DNA from: Haemophilus parainfluenzae
GTDB lineage: Bacteria; Pseudomonadota; Gammaproteobacteria; Enterobacterales; Pasteurellaceae
Length of the DNA stretch: 11,747 nt
Assembly: GCA_018381425.1 (NCBI GenBank)
Contig: JAGZRY010000033.1
Location: forward strand, 1 to 11,747
Direction: 5' to 3'
Positions 1-7,625 of the stretch are shown in pieces. A model generated the notes under the pieces. It had not been told where the DNA came from, searched no databases, and was given only the letters and a program-made list of their open reading frames with translations. The position numbers were made by a program, and so were the translations under genes. Numbering within the stretch: the stretch's first letter is position 1; every line of letters starts with the position of its first letter.

Positions 1-1450
1 CACTCATGTTAAGTTAATGAATGATGGCAAATTGAACGGTTGGATTTTACAAGGTTTCAACGTATTAAACTCATTACCGAACAAAAACAAAACTGTTGCG
101 GGTATGAGCAAATTGAAATTCTTAATCGTAATGGATCCACTTCAAACTGAATCTTCTGAATTCTGGAAAAACTTTGGTGAATCAAACAATGTAAATCCAG
201 CAGATATTCAAACTGAAGTATTCCGTTTACCAACCACCTGTTTCGCAGAAGAAGATGGTTCTATTGCTAACTCTGGTCGTTGGGCACAATGGCACTGGAA
301 AGGCTGTGATCAACCAGGTGAAGCGTTACCAGATGTTGAAATTCTTTCTATGATTCGTGAAGAAATGCATCACCTTTATCAAAAAGAAGGCGGTCGTGGT
401 ATCGAATCTTTCGAAGCAATGACTTGGAACTATGCTCAGCCGCATTCACCAAGTTCTGTAGAATTAGCGAAGGAATTGAATGGTTACGCACTCGCTGATC
501 TTCTCGATGCTGATGGCAACGTCATGTATAAAAAAGGTCAATTACTTAACGGATTCGCTCACTTACGTGATGATGGTACAACTTCATCAGGTAACTGGAT
601 CTATGTGGGTCAATGGACTGAAAAAGGTAACCAAACTGCAAACCGTGACAACTCTGACCCATCAGGTTTAGGTTGTACATTAGGTTGGGGCTTCGCATGG
701 CCGGCAAACCGTCGTATCCTTTACAGCCGTGCTTCACTTGATATTAACGGTAATCCTTGGGATAAACACCGTCAATTAATCAAATGGAACGGTAAAAACT
801 GGAACTGGTTAGATGTAGCTGACTATGGCACACAACCACCAGGTTCTGATGCAGGTCCATTCATTATGTCTGCAGAAGGTGTAGGTCGTTTATTTGCTGT
901 AGATAAAATTACAACGGGTCCATTACCTGAACACTATGAACCAATTGAAAGTCCGATTGACACTAACCCACTACACCCAAGTGTAGTCTCTGATCCGACT
1001 GTTCGTATTTATAAAGAAGACCGTGAATTTATCGGTTCAAACAAAGACTTCCCTTATGTGGCAACAACTTATCGTTTGACCGAGCACTTCCACAGTTGGA
1101 CGGCTCAATCTGCATTAAATATCATCGCTCAACCACAACAATTCGTGGAAATTGGTGAGAAATTAGCAGCAGAAAAAGGCATCCAAAAAGGTGATATGGT
1201 GAAAATTACTTCTCGCCGTGGCTACATTAAAGCCGTTGCAGTGGTAACGAAACGTTTGAAAGATTTAGAAGTCGACGGACGTACCGTACATCACGTGGGT
1301 ATTCCAATTCACTGGAACATGAAAGCCTTAAATGGTAAAGGTAACCGTGGTTTCTCCACCAACACCTTAACACCATCTTGGGGTGAAGCAGTCACTCAAA
1401 CACCAGAATATAAAACATTCTTGGTAAACATTGAGAAAGCGGAGGCATAA
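1..1450 (+). CDS. fdxG: Formate dehydrogenase (formate dehydrogenase-N/O type) catalytic alpha subunit, C-terminal part
   Basis: The reading frame is open from base 2 and enters from outside the window, so the 5' part is missing; about 483 codons are visible, near half of the usual 1,000-1,030-residue subunit. This family oxidises formate to CO2 in the periplasm at a molybdopterin guanine dinucleotide (Mo or W) centre and passes electrons to the beta subunit. The last ~150 residues (from about [15 protein letters not shown] onward, through [17 protein letters not shown] and the GDMVKI turn) look like the molydopterin-dinucleotide-binding C-terminal domain. The Tat signal, the N-terminal iron-sulfur motif and the selenocysteine TGA codon known in this family lie upstream and cannot be checked. 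The TAA stop sits just before fdxH, whose ribosome binding site lies in the last codons here. Identification rests on overall resemblance to E. coli FdnG/FdoG plus the fdxH and fdxI neighbours. Confidence 0.95.
   Translation, partial: THVKLMNDGKLNGWILQGFNVLNSLPNKNKTVAGMSKLKFLIVMDPLQTESSEFWKNFGESNNVNPADIQTEVFRLPTTCFAEEDGSIANSGRWAQWHWKGCDQPGEALPDVEILSMIREEMHHLYQKEGGRGIESFEAMTWNYAQPHSPSSVELAKELNGYALADLLDADGNVMYKKGQLLNGFAHLRDDGTTSSGNWIYVGQWTEKGNQTANRDNSDPSGLGCTLGWGFAWPANRRILYSRASLDINGNPWDKHRQLIKWNGKNWNWLDVADYGTQPPGSDAGPFIMSAEGVGRLFAVDKITTGPLPEHYEPIESPIDTNPLHPSVVSDPTVRIYKEDREFIGSNKDFPYVATTYRLTEHFHSWTAQSALNIIAQPQQFVEIGEKLAAEKGIQKGDMVKITSRRGYIKAVAVVTKRLKDLEVDGRTVHHVGIPIHWNMKALNGKGNRGFSTNTLTPSWGEAVTQTPEYKTFLVNIEKAEA
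1441..1445 (+). promoter_or_regulatory. Ribosome binding site that fixes the fdxH start
   Basis: GGAGG lies inside the last codons of fdxG, six bases before ATG at 1452. It supports that ATG over the in-frame TTG at 1431, which would add seven residues and has no comparable site. It implies coupling of fdxH translation to fdxG. Confidence 0.8.
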
Positions 1451-1451
1451 T

Positions 1452-2387
1452 ATGGCAGGAAGTGGTCAAGGCGTTCAATCGCAAGACATTATCAAGGTCT
1501 CCGCTACGTCTGGTTTAACACCAGCACCTCAAGCGCGTGATCATAAAGTTGAAGTAGCAAAATTAATCGACGTATCCACCTGTATCGGTTGTAAAGCCTG
1601 TCAGGTGGGCTGTTCAGAGTGGAATGATATCCGCTCTGACGTCAATGCAAAATGTGTGGGGATCTACGATAACCCAGTAGATCTCAATGCAAAAGCATGG
1701 ACGGTAATGCGCTTTAACGAAGTAGAAGAAAATGATCGTTTAGAATGGTTAATCCGTAAAGATGGTTGTATGCACTGTTCAGAACCAGGCTGTTTAAAAG
1801 CTTGTCCTGCACCTGGTGCAATCATCCAGTATGCGAACGGTATCGTGGATTTCCAATCTGATAAATGTATCGGTTGTGGTTACTGTATCGCAGGTTGTCC
1901 GTTCAACATTCCACGTATGAACCCAGACGACAACCGCGTGTACAAATGTACCCTTTGTGTGGATCGTGTTTCTGTAGGCCAAGAACCTGCTTGCGTGAAA
2001 ACATGTCCAACCGGTGCAATTCGTTTTGGTTCTAAAGAAGAAATGAAACTCTACGCAGAACAACGTGTTGCTGACTTAAAATCACGTGGTTACGAAAACG
2101 CGGGCATCTATGACCCTGAAGGCGTGGGCGGTACACACGTAATGTATGTATTACATCATGCTGATAAACCAGAGCTTTATTCCGGTCTTCCTAAAGATCC
2201 ACAAATTGACCTCTCTGTCACTGTGTGGAAAGATATCTTGAAACCGGTAGCAGCTGTGGCAATGGGTGGTTTAGCACTTGCTGAAATTGGTCACTACTTA
2301 GCTGTAGGTCCAAACGTGGAAGAAGATGTAGAAGATCATCACGAAATATTTGAAGAAGAAGATAGAAAAGGGGGCAAAGATGAGTAA
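1452..2387 (+). CDS. fdxH: Formate dehydrogenase iron-sulfur (beta) subunit
   Basis: This 311-residue electron-transfer subunit carries electrons from FdxG to the membrane cytochrome. Four ferredoxin-like cysteine groups are visible: C44-C47-C50-C54, C106-C109-C114-C118, C139-C142-C145-C149 and C166-C169-C181-C185, matching the four [4Fe-4S] clusters of E. coli FdnH. The match to FdnH is nearly continuous (for example [15 protein letters not shown] and [14 protein letters not shown]). A single hydrophobic helix at about residues 262-286 should anchor it in the inner membrane, with the cluster domain in the periplasm; no signal peptide of its own is visible, consistent with Tat co-export with FdxG. 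It is slightly longer than the E. coli protein (about 294 residues) because of a longer N terminus and an acidic C-terminal tail rich in E and D. The ATG follows the fdxG stop by one base; the stop codon overlaps the fdxI start. Confidence 0.97.
   Translation: MAGSGQGVQSQDIIKVSATSGLTPAPQARDHKVEVAKLIDVSTCIGCKACQVGCSEWNDIRSDVNAKCVGIYDNPVDLNAKAWTVMRFNEVEENDRLEWLIRKDGCMHCSEPGCLKACPAPGAIIQYANGIVDFQSDKCIGCGYCIAGCPFNIPRMNPDDNRVYKCTLCVDRVSVGQEPACVKTCPTGAIRFGSKEEMKLYAEQRVADLKSRGYENAGIYDPEGVGGTHVMYVLHHADKPELYSGLPKDPQIDLSVTVWKDILKPVAAVAMGGLALAEIGHYLAVGPNVEEDVEDHHEIFEEEDRKGGKDE
2368..2374 (+). promoter_or_regulatory. Ribosome binding site that fixes the fdxI start
   Basis: AAGGGGG inside the 3' end of fdxH lies five bases before ATG at 2380. 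It favours that ATG over an in-frame TTG at 2350, and the resulting N terminus aligns with E. coli FdnI. Confidence 0.75.
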
Positions 2388-3096
2388 GATTGAGATTAGC
2401 AATGATACTCGAATCATTCGTCATAGAACGCCTGCTCGTTTTAGCCACTGGCTACTCGTAATCTGCTTCTTTATGACGATGTTCACTGGTGTAGCATTCT
2501 TCTTCCCAGATTTTGCGTGGTTAACTGAGATTTTAGGTACCCCGCAATTGGCGCGAGCAATTCACCCGTTCACCGGTATCATTATGTTTGTTGCCTTTAT
2601 TTTCCTTGGCTATCTTTACTGGGATCACAACATTCCAGAGAAAAACGATATCCGCTGGTTAAAAGGCATGCTTGAAGTATTGAAAGGAAATGAACACGCT
2701 GTTGCTTATAACGGTAAGTATAACCTTGGTCAAAAAATGTTATTCTGGACATTGAACTTGGCAATGGTTACCTTGCTTGTAACTGGCATCATTATGTGGC
2801 GTCAATTTTTCTCGCACTACTTCTCTATTCCGGTATTACGTTTTGCGATTTTACTTCACTCTTTAAGTGCATTCATGTTGTTCACCGGTATCTTGGTACA
2901 CATGTACATGGCATTCTGGGTAAAAGGCTCCATTCGTGGTATCGTGGAAGGCTGGGTAACCGTTCGCTGGGCGAAAAAACATCACCCGAAATGGTATAAC
3001 GAAGAAGTACTTCCTAAGCTAGAAGAAGACCTTAAAAACGAAGCTGAAGGTAAAAAAGTAAAAACCAAAGCATTGTTCAAAGGTATCAATGGCTAA
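2380..3096 (+). CDS. fdxI: Formate dehydrogenase cytochrome b556 (gamma) subunit
   Basis: This 238-residue inner-membrane protein takes electrons from FdxH and reduces menaquinone or ubiquinone. Four hydrophobic segments are visible at about residues 22-42, 62-82, 120-140 and 155-180. Histidines H23, H62, H160 and H174 sit at a constant offset of five from the four haem-ligating histidines of E. coli FdnI (18, 57, 155, 169), so both haem b sites look intact. The protein is about 20 residues longer than FdnI: five at the N terminus and a lysine- and glutamate-rich tail after about residue 215 ([16 protein letters not shown]), expected on the cytoplasmic side. The start overlaps the fdxH stop by eight bases, typical of coupled translation. 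A hairpin terminator follows five bases after the stop. Confidence 0.95.
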   Translation: MSKIEISNDTRIIRHRTPARFSHWLLVICFFMTMFTGVAFFFPDFAWLTEILGTPQLARAIHPFTGIIMFVAFIFLGYLYWDHNIPEKNDIRWLKGMLEVLKGNEHAVAYNGKYNLGQKMLFWTLNLAMVTLLVTGIIMWRQFFSHYFSIPVLRFAILLHSLSAFMLFTGILVHMYMAFWVKGSIRGIVEGWVTVRWAKKHHPKWYNEEVLPKLEEDLKNEAEGKKVKTKALFKGING

Positions 3097-3100
3097 AATC

Positions 3101-3132
3101 AAAAAGTGCGGTTAAAATTGACCGCACTTTTT
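3101..3132. terminator. Hairpin built from two opposed DNA uptake signals, after fdxI
   Basis: AAAAAGTGCGGT (3101-3112) pairs with ACCGCACTTTTT (3121-3132) around an eight-base loop. The arms contain uptake-signal cores at 3104-3112 (+) and 3121-3129 (-). The hairpin ends in a T run on the + strand, so it can act as an intrinsic terminator of fdxGHI. Some read-through is needed if fdhE has no promoter of its own, and I see no good one in the 24 bases that remain. Confidence 0.8.
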
Positions 3133-3156
3133 CTTATAAATACTTAAGAGACAATT

Positions 3157-4065
3157 ATGAGTATCAAAATCTTATCTGCAGACGAAATCAAACAAAAAAC
3201 GAATTCATACGATATTCCGCCTGTTTTGTTTGCTAACCCTAAAAATCTTTATCAACGTCGTGCAAAACGTTTAAGAGAATTAGCGAAAGATCATCCATTG
3301 GCTGATTATTTACTCTTTGCTGCAGATGTTGTGGAAAGCCAATTAAGCGTATTTGAAAAAAATCCATTAGAAAAACAGCATTTCGATAATTTAGATGAAC
3401 TTGAACCGTTAAATACTAAAACATTTAAACGCTCAAGCATTTGGATTGAATATCTCAAAGAAATTTTACATAGCATTAAACCCAAAGCAAATGAACAGGT
3501 TCTTGCTACAATTGAGAACCTTGAAAAAGCCTCTGATAAAGAACTTGAGGAAATGGCTAGCCATCTTTTAAGCCAAGAATTTAATTTAGTGAGCACCGAT
3601 AAAGCTGTCTTTATTTGGGCTGCGCTTTCTCTTTATTGGTTACAACTGGCTCAACAAATTCCTCATAACAGTCGCCAAGAAGGAACTGACAATCTACATT
3701 ACTGCCCTGTTTGTGGTTCTGCACCCGTGTCAAGTGTTGTCCATATCGGTACTTCACAAGGTTTACGCTATTTGCACTGCAATCTCTGTGAAAGTGAGTG
3801 GAATTTAGTGCGCGCACAATGTACAAACTGCGATGAACACAAAAATCTTGAAATGTGGTCATTAAATGAAGAGCTTGCTCTTGTTCGTGCAGAAACCTGT
3901 GGCGATTGCCAAAGCTATTTAAAAATCATGTTCCAAGAAAAAGATCCGAATGTTGAAGCGGTAGCCGATGATTTAGCATCAATTTTCTTAGATATTGAAA
4001 TGGAAGAAAAAGGCTTCGCACGCAGTGGATTAAATCCATTTGTCTTCCCAGCAGAAGAAGTGTAA
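3157..4065 (+). CDS. fdhE: Formate dehydrogenase accessory/maturation protein FdhE
   Basis: FdhE is a cytoplasmic protein needed for activity of the respiratory formate dehydrogenases; in E. coli it binds the catalytic subunits and carries iron in a rubredoxin-like fold. The 302-residue length fits the family. Four CxxC pairs lie in the C-terminal half: C183/C186, C208/C211, C222/C225 and C248/C251, the expected metal-binding pattern. The N-terminal ~150 residues are helical and charged with no cysteine. A weak site, AAGAGA, precedes the ATG by five bases. It follows fdxGHI in the same direction, as in H. influenzae, but is separated from it by a hairpin and followed by a second almost identical hairpin. 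Expression may depend on read-through. Confidence 0.95.
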   Translation: MSIKILSADEIKQKTNSYDIPPVLFANPKNLYQRRAKRLRELAKDHPLADYLLFAADVVESQLSVFEKNPLEKQHFDNLDELEPLNTKTFKRSSIWIEYLKEILHSIKPKANEQVLATIENLEKASDKELEEMASHLLSQEFNLVSTDKAVFIWAALSLYWLQLAQQIPHNSRQEGTDNLHYCPVCGSAPVSSVVHIGTSQGLRYLHCNLCESEWNLVRAQCTNCDEHKNLEMWSLNEELALVRAETCGDCQSYLKIMFQEKDPNVEAVADDLASIFLDIEMEEKGFARSGLNPFVFPAEEV

Positions 4066-4086
4066 TGTCTTATTTTTCAGATAAAC

Positions 4087-4114
4087 AAAGTGCGGTCAAA
4101 ATTGACCGCACTTT
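4087..4114. terminator. Bidirectional uptake-signal hairpin between fdhE and rimI
   Basis: AAAGTGCGGTCAA (4087-4099) and its exact complement (4102-4114) form a 13-base stem with cores at 4088-4096 (+) and 4105-4113 (-). T runs follow on both strands (five T at 4112-4116; CTTTGTTTAT on the other strand). fdhE and rimI converge on it, so it probably ends both transcripts. Confidence 0.85.
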
Positions 4115-4120
4115 TTCATT

Positions 4121-4564
4121 CTAGAGATAACATGCCATCACGACAGCATTTTCTCGTCCACCATCTGGTTTGGGATAATAATTCTTACGAATATCAACCT
4201 CATTAAATCCCAACTTTTCATAAAGGAATCGAGCAGGATTCGATTCACGCACTTCAAGCCAAAGGGTTTGAATACCTTTCTCTTTAAGCTTATCCATTAA
4301 ACCTTGCAATAAAAACGAACCGTAGCCCTTTCCTTGTTGAGCTGGGTCAATCGCAATATTAAATAATGTCGCTTCATCTAATACCGTTTGGCAAATAGCA
4401 AAACCAAGCACTTGCTCTTTTTCCACTAATTTCAAATTGAGATAACGCTCACCGACATTATTTTTCAATGTTCCCAATGACCAAGGCACAAGATGTGCTG
4501 CTTGTTCAATTTCATATAAGCGATCCATATCGCATTCTTCAATAGAAAAAAGAGAAGGCATCAT
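4121..4564 (-). CDS. rimI: Ribosomal protein S18 alanine N-acetyltransferase
   Basis: RimI transfers acetyl from acetyl-CoA to the N-terminal alanine of ribosomal protein S18. The protein is a single GNAT domain. The acetyl-CoA loop QQGKGYG is at about residues 76-82, and LWLEVRESN and FLYEKLGF carry the glutamate and tyrosine (E104, Y115) that correspond to the catalytic residues of enterobacterial RimI. The conserved NYYP and GRENAVVMA segments follow. I start it at ATG 4564, giving 147 residues; the next codon is also ATG (4561, 146 residues), and either fits the family length of 146-148. A longer in-frame TTG at 4591 would overlap holD by 25 bases and add nine residues absent from relatives. 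The ATG lies two bases after the holD stop, with no clear Shine-Dalgarno, so translation is probably coupled to holD. Confidence 0.93.
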   Translation of the reverse strand: MMPSLFSIEECDMDRLYEIEQAAHLVPWSLGTLKNNVGERYLNLKLVEKEQVLGFAICQTVLDEATLFNIAIDPAQQGKGYGSFLLQGLMDKLKEKGIQTLWLEVRESNPARFLYEKLGFNEVDIRKNYYPKPDGGRENAVVMACYL

Positions 4565-4566
4565 GA

Positions 4567-4971
4567 TTAAATTTGTTGGATTTGTTGCCAAAGCTCACGC
4601 TTAGCTTGGCTATCTTGCTGGAATTGTTGCCAATCAACAGAGCGATAAACACGCTCTGCATTTAAGCAATAAGGCAAAGTGCGGTCGATTTCATCAGTAT
4701 TTTCAGATAATAACCAATACCGCACAGAATGTTGTAACGTGATATGTTGAATTTGATCAAATTTCAAGCAAAGGCAATCTTCTTTTTTGAGCTCTAGCGC
4801 AAGTCGAACATCTGCAAAAAGCGGTGAACTTGAGAGATTATCATTGGCCACTACAATAAATTTCACTTGTTCTGAAACACTCACACCTACCGCCCCTTGC
4901 AATACTTCTGGGCGATAGAGCTGCCAACGGGTTATTCCCATTTCATTTAAAAGAAGATTGCGTCTATCCAT
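4567..4971 (-). CDS. holD: DNA polymerase III psi subunit
   Basis: Psi (134 residues here, 137 in E. coli) links the chi subunit to the clamp-loader complex of the replicative polymerase. The N-terminal half carries the family signature: RRNLLLNEMGITRWQLYRP, then LQGAVGVSVSEQVKFIVVAND, which aligns with the E. coli sequence around GITQWSLRRPGALQG. The C-terminal part is poorly conserved, as is usual for psi, but ends in the typical RELWQQIQ. It is preceded by a lipoprotein gene whose TAA lies three bases upstream of this ATG and is followed immediately by rimI; the holD-rimI pair is conserved in gamma-proteobacteria. No clear ribosome binding site is visible, so coupling to the upstream gene is likely. 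One uptake signal lies inside the gene. Confidence 0.92.
   Translation of the reverse strand: MDRRNLLLNEMGITRWQLYRPEVLQGAVGVSVSEQVKFIVVANDNLSSSPLFADVRLALELKKEDCLCLKFDQIQHITLQHSVRYWLLSENTDEIDRTLPYCLNAERVYRSVDWQQFQQDSQAKRELWQQIQQI
4677..4685 (+). repeat. DNA uptake signal sequence inside holD
   Basis: Exact core AAGTGCGGT, preceded by A and followed by the AT-rich CGATTTC expected of the extended signal. It is recognised during natural transformation. Confidence 0.85.
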
Positions 4972-4974
4972 AGA

Positions 4975-5571
4975 TTAACGAGCGATAGTATCTAACGGAT
5001 AATCTCTTAAACCTTTAACAATCGCTTGTTCTTGCGCTTCAGTTGGTTTTTCTTGATATGCTTTTAAGCTACGGAAAGAAAGAATGTTTTTCGCTTGATA
5101 AACCACGGCGATAAAACGTTGGAAATCTTTACCATCACAAGCATAATAAACATCTGAAGCGTTACCAATTGTTTTTAACTCACATACTTTTTTGTTTGCA
5201 TCAAGATATTTTGTCGTTAATGCTGAAACATGTGAAAGGTCTTTTAAGTAGTAGGTTTCACTAGTGATAAATTTACGATTACTACGATCTACACTTGCCG
5301 CACCACTTAAGAAACGCGGATCTTCTGATTTATCAAAGGCTTTTGTTTGTTTATAGAATTTCTCACCATTAAATGTGACTTCTTCGTTACCCTTTTTGAT
5401 TCGCTCAAATTGCGCATCTAAACTTTGTGCTTGTGCAGCAGGTAATTCTACAATTGAAGTAGTGGGTAAGGTTGAAGTTTGTTGTTTTCCTCCCTTACTT
5501 TGAAGTTGTTCAATTAATTGACAGCCAGACAATAAACTTGCCATTGCGACTGCGGTGATGATTTTTTTCAT
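4975..5571 (-). CDS. Lipoprotein of unknown function upstream of holD
   Basis: I do not recognise this 198-residue protein. Its N terminus is a clear lipoprotein signal: MKK, a hydrophobic stretch, then the lipobox LLSGC with the lipidated cysteine at residue 17. Glutamine follows the cysteine, so outer-membrane sorting is more likely than inner-membrane retention. Residues 18-50 are low-complexity linker (Q, S, T, P, A). The globular part, about residues 50-198, mixes strand- and helix-like segments and has just two cysteines, C130 and C145, close enough for a disulfide in the periplasm. AAGGAA precedes the ATG by six bases and sets the start. It leads a leftward unit with holD and rimI and is divergent from rsmC. 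In H. influenzae, as I recall it, holD and rsmC are adjacent without this gene, so it may be lineage-specific. Confidence 0.85.
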   Translation of the reverse strand: MKKIITAVAMASLLSGCQLIEQLQSKGGKQQTSTLPTTSIVELPAAQAQSLDAQFERIKKGNEEVTFNGEKFYKQTKAFDKSEDPRFLSGAASVDRSNRKFITSETYYLKDLSHVSALTTKYLDANKKVCELKTIGNASDVYYACDGKDFQRFIAVVYQAKNILSFRSLKAYQEKPTEAQEQAIVKGLRDYPLDTIAR

Positions 5572-5658
5572 AAATAATTCCTTAATAAATGCGTCTAAAT
5601 CGTTATCTTTTGCTAGAATAACGCATAATTTTAACCAATAAACTACAGGATTTAAAGC
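5572..5658. promoter_or_regulatory. Divergent intergenic region between the lipoprotein gene and rsmC
   Basis: This 87-base AT-rich gap must hold start signals for both directions. I see ribosome binding sites (TTCCTT at 5578-5583, read as AAGGAA on the - strand, and AGGA at 5647-5650 for rsmC) but no pair of -35 and -10 hexamers good enough to name. Confidence 0.45.
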
Positions 5659-6651
5659 GTGATTTCTCTCGAAAGCGAAGTTTTACAACGCCATCTTCCC
5701 TTTTTTAACGGTAAATCAATTCTTCTTGCCGGCGGCATTAATGATGATTTTCCTCAAATATTGCAAAAACATTGTCAATCTGTGCAAATTTGGAGCTGGT
5801 ATTTTGATTATGCTAAAACCCAAAGTGCGGTCAATTTTGAGGTTGAATTTCAACCGCAAGCGGATTTGATTATTTATTATTGGACAAAGAATAAACAAGA
5901 AGTGAATTTTCAGCTGATGCAACTACTCGCCAAAAGTAAAATTGGTCAAGAAGTGTTGATTATTGGCGAAAATCGTTGTGGCGTCCGTTCAGCTGAAAAA
6001 CTGCTTGAACCTTATGGTGAAATTGGCAAAATCGACTCAGCGCGTCGTTGCGGTTTATATCATTTTTCCTTACAAAAACAACCGCACTTTGATCTTCAAT
6101 CTTATTGGAAGTGCTACCAAAATGATGCATTAGGCGATCTCCGTATTTACAGCTTGCCGGGTGTATTCAGTGCCAATGAACTTGATAGCGGAACATCACT
6201 TCTGCTTTCCACTTTAACCTCACCAATTCAAGGTAAAGTGTTAGACGTTGGTTGTGGGGCAGGTGTCATTGGTTCAATGATCAAAAAATATCATCCGAAA
6301 GCGGATGTAACAATGACTGATATTCATGCGATGGCAATTCAATCTGCTCGTCAAACACTGGCAGAAAATCAGCTTGAAGGCAATGTTATCGCAAGCGATG
6401 TGTTTTCCCATATTGAGGGAAAATTTGATCTGATTATTTCAAACCCACCTTTCCACGATGGAATCGATACCGCTTATCGTGCGGTAAAGGAGCTTATTCA
6501 ACAAGCAAAATGGCATTTAACAGCAGGCGGAGAACTGCGTATTGTTGCTAATGCATTTCTGCCCTATCCCGATTTATTAGCACAACATTTCGGTAAGTTT
6601 GACGTACTTGCTCAAACCACTAAATTTAAAGTGTATTCCGTGAGAAATTAA
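5659..6651 (+). CDS. rsmC: 16S rRNA (guanine-1207-N2) methyltransferase
   Basis: RsmC methylates G1207 of 16S rRNA in the 30S subunit, using S-adenosylmethionine. The protein has 330 residues (343 in E. coli). The N-terminal half is the degenerate, inactive methyltransferase-like domain with the conserved IIYYWTKNK, GENRCGVRSAE and DSARRCGLYHF segments. The active C-terminal domain has the SAM-binding VLDVGCGAG at about 194-202 and the catalytic NPPF at 262-265, followed by HDGIDTAY. The start is GTG: AGGA eight bases upstream and an N terminus (ISLESEVLQRHLPFF) that aligns with relatives support it, and no closer ATG exists. It is divergent from the lipoprotein gene and followed ten bases later by a YbhB-family gene. 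Two uptake signals fall inside. Confidence 0.96.
   Translation: MISLESEVLQRHLPFFNGKSILLAGGINDDFPQILQKHCQSVQIWSWYFDYAKTQSAVNFEVEFQPQADLIIYYWTKNKQEVNFQLMQLLAKSKIGQEVLIIGENRCGVRSAEKLLEPYGEIGKIDSARRCGLYHFSLQKQPHFDLQSYWKCYQNDALGDLRIYSLPGVFSANELDSGTSLLLSTLTSPIQGKVLDVGCGAGVIGSMIKKYHPKADVTMTDIHAMAIQSARQTLAENQLEGNVIASDVFSHIEGKFDLIISNPPFHDGIDTAYRAVKELIQQAKWHLTAGGELRIVANAFLPYPDLLAQHFGKFDVLAQTTKFKVYSVRN
5823..5831 (+). repeat. DNA uptake signal sequence inside rsmC (first)
   Basis: Exact AAGTGCGGT, preceded by A and followed by CAATTTTG, an excellent fit to the extended signal. It encodes K-S-A-V-like residues in the N-terminal domain, which tolerates change. Confidence 0.85.
6081..6089 (-). repeat. DNA uptake signal sequence inside rsmC (second)
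   Basis: Exact complement ACCGCACTT, followed by T; on the - strand it reads AAAGTGCGGTTGTTTTTG, a good extended signal. Confidence 0.85.
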
Positions 6652-6661
6652 GGAGAAAACA

Positions 6662-7159
6662 ATGTTTGTAACCAGTTCAGCCATTCAAAATGGTGCATTT
6701 GAAGACAAATATGGCAAACGCGGCACACAATTTAGCCCAAATGGCATGCCAACCTACTCTATTCCATTTGAAATTCACGATGCCCCTCAAGGCACTAAAT
6801 CCTTTGCGGTTGTCTTAGAAGATAAAGATGCGATTACGGCAAGTGGTTTTGTGTGGATTCATTGGCTCATTGCGGATCTTGAACGTACGGTTATCCAAGA
6901 AAATGAAAGCCAAACTGCAACAGATTATGTACAAGGTGCAAATACTTGGGCGAGTAAATTAGGTCAATTTGATATTGAAGAAGCCTCATTCTATGGTGGT
7001 ATGGCACCACCAAACTGCTTACATCGTTACGAGCTTATTGTGTATGCGCTCGATACCAAACTTAACCTTAAACCAGGATTCCGTTTCAATGATCTACATT
7101 TTACGATGCAAGGGCATATTCTAGATCAAGCTGTGGTGATGGGCACTTATGATGTTTAA
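6662..7159 (+). CDS. YbhB/YbcL family (Raf kinase inhibitor-like, PEBP fold) protein
   Basis: A 165-residue cytoplasmic protein of the bacterial phosphatidylethanolamine-binding-protein-like family. Family hallmarks are present: an EDKDA segment near 53-57 in place of the classical DPDAP, WIHWLI at 65-70, the GGMAPP loop at 112-117, and CLHRYELIVYAL at 119-130; the histidines at 67 and 121 line the anion-binding pocket in known structures. The molecular role of bacterial members is unsettled, so I give none. AAGGAG overlaps the rsmC stop codon and lies six bases before the ATG, so the gene is co-transcribed with rsmC. A strong hairpin follows the stop. No signal peptide is seen. Confidence 0.92.
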   Translation: MFVTSSAIQNGAFEDKYGKRGTQFSPNGMPTYSIPFEIHDAPQGTKSFAVVLEDKDAITASGFVWIHWLIADLERTVIQENESQTATDYVQGANTWASKLGQFDIEEASFYGGMAPPNCLHRYELIVYALDTKLNLKPGFRFNDLHFTMQGHILDQAVVMGTYDV

Positions 7160-7172
7160 TCATTTATAGTTC

Positions 7173-7234
7173 ATCCTAAAAACACCATAAAAAATGACCG
7201 CACTTCAACAAAGTGCGGTCATTTCTTTTAGGAT
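7173..7234. terminator. Composite bidirectional uptake-signal terminator between the YbhB gene and tmaR
   Basis: The inner stem is 14 exact pairs: AAATGACCGCACTT (7192-7205) with its complement (7211-7224), loop CAACA. It contains cores at 7197-7205 (-) and 7211-7219 (+). An outer arm ATCCTAAAA (7173-7181) matches TTTTAGGAT (7226-7234) exactly, extending the structure across an asymmetric internal loop. On the - strand the inner stem is followed by a six-T run, suiting termination of tmaR; the + strand has TTTCTTTTA. Confidence 0.85.
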
Positions 7235-7235
7235 T

Positions 7236-7589
7236 TTATAACGTGATTTTATTTGATGAATCTTTCACTAATTTCGCGTGGGCTTTTTTCTGTTCTTTCA
7301 TCTTATTGCTCGTTTCACGGCGTTGAGTAGAAAGTTCCGCATTGCGAATGTTGTACTCATCCACACGGCCTTCATAGTCATCACGCATATTTTCGATAAT
7401 CGCACGAACATCTTCAATGCTCATATCATCGTGAATATATTGATTTAAGTTATCCAACAACAACACTCTTTTTTGATTGTCGCGAATTTTACGGTTGTTA
7501 TCTTCAATGTCTCGCTTAAGTTTATTTTTTAAACGATATAAACGTACGTACTCTAACACTTCTTGGAAGGATTTACTTACATTTCCCAT
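7236..7589 (-). CDS. tmaR: PTS system regulator TmaR (DUF496, formerly YeeX)
   Basis: The 117-residue protein matches E. coli TmaR (YeeX) along its length: [18 protein letters not shown], then [29 protein letters not shown] and AELSTQRRE. In E. coli TmaR clusters at a cell pole and holds phosphotransferase Enzyme I there, modulating sugar uptake; tyrosine 72 is reported as phosphorylated and important, and Y72 is at the same position here. The protein is almost entirely charged and helical, with coiled coils at about 14-45 and 68-108 separated by a short turn. It has no signal peptide or membrane segment. The ATG gives an N terminus aligned with E. coli; the upstream site GAGAGAG is modest. 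It is a single-gene transcript with its own promoter and a hairpin just past its stop. The lysine-rich C terminus diverges. Confidence 0.92.
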   Translation of the reverse strand: MGNVSKSFQEVLEYVRLYRLKNKLKRDIEDNNRKIRDNQKRVLLLDNLNQYIHDDMSIEDVRAIIENMRDDYEGRVDEYNIRNAELSTQRRETSNKMKEQKKAHAKLVKDSSNKITL

Positions 7590-7625
7590 GATCTACTCTC
7601 TCAAAGTTAAAAACAAACTTCGAGT

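Noticed and set aside
1431..1451. TTG start giving an fdxH seven residues longer
   Set aside because: ATG 1452 has GGAGG at ideal spacing and gives a better family N terminus; the TTG has no ribosome binding site.
1794..2063. 89-codon open frame on the - strand within fdxH
   Set aside because: It mirrors a highly conserved iron-sulfur gene, has no ribosome binding site and a composition typical of antisense shadow frames.
3101..4117. fdhE as a mobile cassette with terminal inverted repeats
   Set aside because: The repeats are uptake-signal palindromes, there is no transposase or target duplication, and fdhE is native to this operon.
4565..4591. TTG start for rimI overlapping holD by 25 bases
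   Set aside because: It adds nine residues not seen in relatives; ATG 4564 or 4561 gives the usual 146-147 residues.
4719..4727. Thirteenth uptake signal in holD
   Set aside because: ACCGCACAG differs from the core at two positions and lacks proper flanks.
5584..5646. Named promoters for the lipoprotein gene and rsmC
   Set aside because: CATAAT and TATTCT-like hexamers exist but none has a reasonable -35 at 16-18 bases.
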